6,798 bases of DNA from an uncultured Candidatus Saccharibacteria bacterium (GTDB taxonomy: Bacteria > Patescibacteriota > Saccharimonadia > Saccharimonadales > Saccharimonadaceae), in assembly GCA_937902525.1 (NCBI GenBank), contig CALEKV010000181.1, positions 1 to 6,798 on the forward strand, given 5' to 3'. This document shows, piece by piece, positions 5,933 to 6,798 of this stretch (positions within the stretch are counted from its first letter, which is position 1; every line of letters starts with the position of its first letter). Position numbers and translations under genes: made by a program. Below the pieces are notes generated by a model that worked only from the letters and a program-made list of their open reading frames with translations, ran no database searches and had not been told where the DNA came from.

Positions 5933-5940
5933 GTTATTAT
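5932..5940 (+). promoter_or_regulatory. extended -10 promoter for leaderless sbcB
   Basis: TG-T-TATTAT matches an extended -10 element, with TATTAT one base from consensus. No -35 box is seen at 16-18 bp upstream, where the terminator stem lies. The expected start point is 5947-5948, on the sbcB ATG itself, and no ribosome binding site precedes the gene. Confidence 0.55.
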
Positions 5941-5947
5941 AGGCTGT

Positions 5948-6798
5948 ATGGCACAAACCTTTTTCTTTTACGACCTTGAAACTAGCGGCTTGAATGCGCG
6001 CAATGACCGTATAATGCAGTTTGCTGGCCAGCGGACTGATATGGACCTAAACCCAATCGGCGAGCCTTTCAACGTGTTGGTTAAGCTAAATGACGATACC
6101 TTACCCAGCCCTGACGCCATAATGGTGACTGGCATTACGCCACAGCAAACCGTGCAAGATGGCTTTAACGAGGCAGAGTTTTGCAAAATGTTGCAAGCCG
6201 ATGTATTTACGCCCGATACCGTGACTGTCGGTTTTAATAATATACGCTTTGACGATGAGTTTATTCGGCACCTATTTTGGCGTAATTTTTATGACCCGTA
6301 CGAATGGGCGTATAAAGACGGCCGGAGCCGGTGGGACTTGTTAGATGTGGTGCGTATGACCCGTGCACTCAGGCCAGAAGGTATAAAATGGCCAGTGGTA
6401 GACGGTAAAGCCGTTAATAAATTGGAGCTCATTACCAAGGAAAATGGCGTTAACCATTTTAAGGCGCATGATGCCCTAAGCGACGTGGAAGCCTTAATCG
6501 CCGTAACTGGTTTAATTAAACAGCAACAGCCACAACTATATCGGTATCTGTTCGATATGCGCGACAAAAATAAGGTAAAGGCGTTGGTGAACCTTGATGA
6601 CAAAAAGCCATTCGTGTACAGCAGCGGGCGATACAGTAGTGATTTCAATGCCACAACCGTAGCTTTTCCGCTCACCAGTGGTAAAAATGGTAACGTGGTG
6701 GTTTATGATTTACGCCACGACCCAACCCCGTTTGTGGGATTAAGCGTAGATGATTTAAAAAAGCGCATGTACGCCAGTTATGAAGACCGCAAAAAAGA
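5948..6798 (+). CDS. sbcB: exodeoxyribonuclease I (SbcB), 5' part, cut by window edge
   Basis: The frame runs open from ATG 5948 to the end of the window (283 complete codons, against about 475 residues in E. coli). The N-terminal DEDDh exonuclease domain is complete: D9 and E11 in FYDLETSG, D102 in GFNNIRFDDE, and H174 and D179 in HDALSDVEA. These correspond to D15, E17, D108, H181 and D186 of E. coli exonuclease I. YRNFYDPY-like and SRWDLLDVVRMTRALRPEG segments also align closely with the E. coli protein, so the specific family is clear and not just generic DEDD. The SH3-like exonuclease I region begins near residue 195 (QLYRYLFDMRDKNK) and runs off the edge. The enzyme digests single-stranded DNA 3' to 5' and takes part in recombination and mismatch repair. 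The start fits the family's N-terminus and sits on the predicted transcription start. It may be independent of the small RNA upstream. Confidence 0.95.
   Translation, partial: MAQTFFFYDLETSGLNARNDRIMQFAGQRTDMDLNPIGEPFNVLVKLNDDTLPSPDAIMVTGITPQQTVQDGFNEAEFCKMLQADVFTPDTVTVGFNNIRFDDEFIRHLFWRNFYDPYEWAYKDGRSRWDLLDVVRMTRALRPEGIKWPVVDGKAVNKLELITKENGVNHFKAHDALSDVEALIAVTGLIKQQQPQLYRYLFDMRDKNKVKALVNLDDKKPFVYSSGRYSSDFNATTVAFPLTSGKNGNVVVYDLRHDPTPFVGLSVDDLKKRMYASYEDRKK

Noticed and set aside
6289..6675. 128-codon open frame on the - strand
   Set aside because: It is antisense to the well-conserved sbcB exonuclease domain and its translation has no recognisable domain, so it is a shadow frame.
1..6798. Alternative genetic code with TGA as Gly or Trp
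   Set aside because: All visible stops are TAA or TAG, which raised the question, but no in-frame TGA occurs in about 2,100 codons, so the standard code is sufficient.
1..6798. Mobile elements, CRISPR arrays or phage genes
   Set aside because: No transposase or integrase motifs, terminal inverted repeats or regularly spaced repeats were seen. The baseplate-J-like domain belongs to a membrane protein in a housekeeping operon.

Overview
The window reads as chromosomal DNA from a bacterium of the Candidate Phyla Radiation, most likely a Candidatus Saccharibacteria (TM7) lineage. This is an inference from gene content and style. The first gene is a single-pass membrane protein with an extracellular baseplate-J-like beta domain and a closing 'SPFW' motif, a type I associate with CPR genomes. 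The other genes are compact housekeeping and cell-wall genes with short spacers, and several promoters sit directly on start codons. The standard genetic code applies: about 2,100 coding codons contain no in-frame TGA, which argues against the TGA=Gly code of Gracilibacteria and Absconditabacteria (SR1). All real genes are on the + strand.

Region 1 (1-2951) is an overlapping three-gene operon: the 3' part of the membrane protein, then ruvX (8-nt overlap), then mltG (14-nt overlap, with a clear GGAG ribosome binding site). RuvX is a YqgF/RNase H-fold nuclease linked to 16S rRNA 3'-end maturation in other bacteria. MltG is the membrane-bound lytic transglycosylase that cuts nascent peptidoglycan. 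ruvX-mltG adjacency is also known from Firmicutes and Actinobacteria.

Region 2 (2952-4458) is a 243-nt gap holding a candidate promoter and an unusually long, structure-rich leader. It is followed by a membrane-anchored LysM-LysM-CHAP peptidoglycan hydrolase that ends in an intrinsic terminator. The leader contains competing helices, one of which would bury the start codon, and a possible 32-codon upstream ORF. It is the best candidate here for an undescribed regulatory element.

Region 3 (4437-5768) is obg (cgtA/obgE), a full-length three-domain ribosome-assembly GTPase. Its promoter is embedded in the preceding terminator and its start codon lies 2-3 nt from the predicted transcription start. 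Its guanine-specificity motif G4 reads TKSE instead of NKxD.

Region 4 (5769-5947) has no protein gene. It holds a textbook promoter (TTGACA, 17 bp, TATAAT, plus extended TG), about 100 nt of structured RNA with a possible pseudoknot, and a GNRA-loop terminator. This is a small RNA gene that I cannot assign to a known class.

Region 5 (5948-6798) is the 5' part of sbcB (exonuclease I), cut by the window edge. It is apparently leaderless, from an extended -10 that overlaps the small-RNA terminator. The window therefore joins peptidoglycan remodelling (MltG, LysM-CHAP), ribosome maturation (RuvX, Obg) and DNA repair (SbcB), with two RNA elements that known protein families do not explain.
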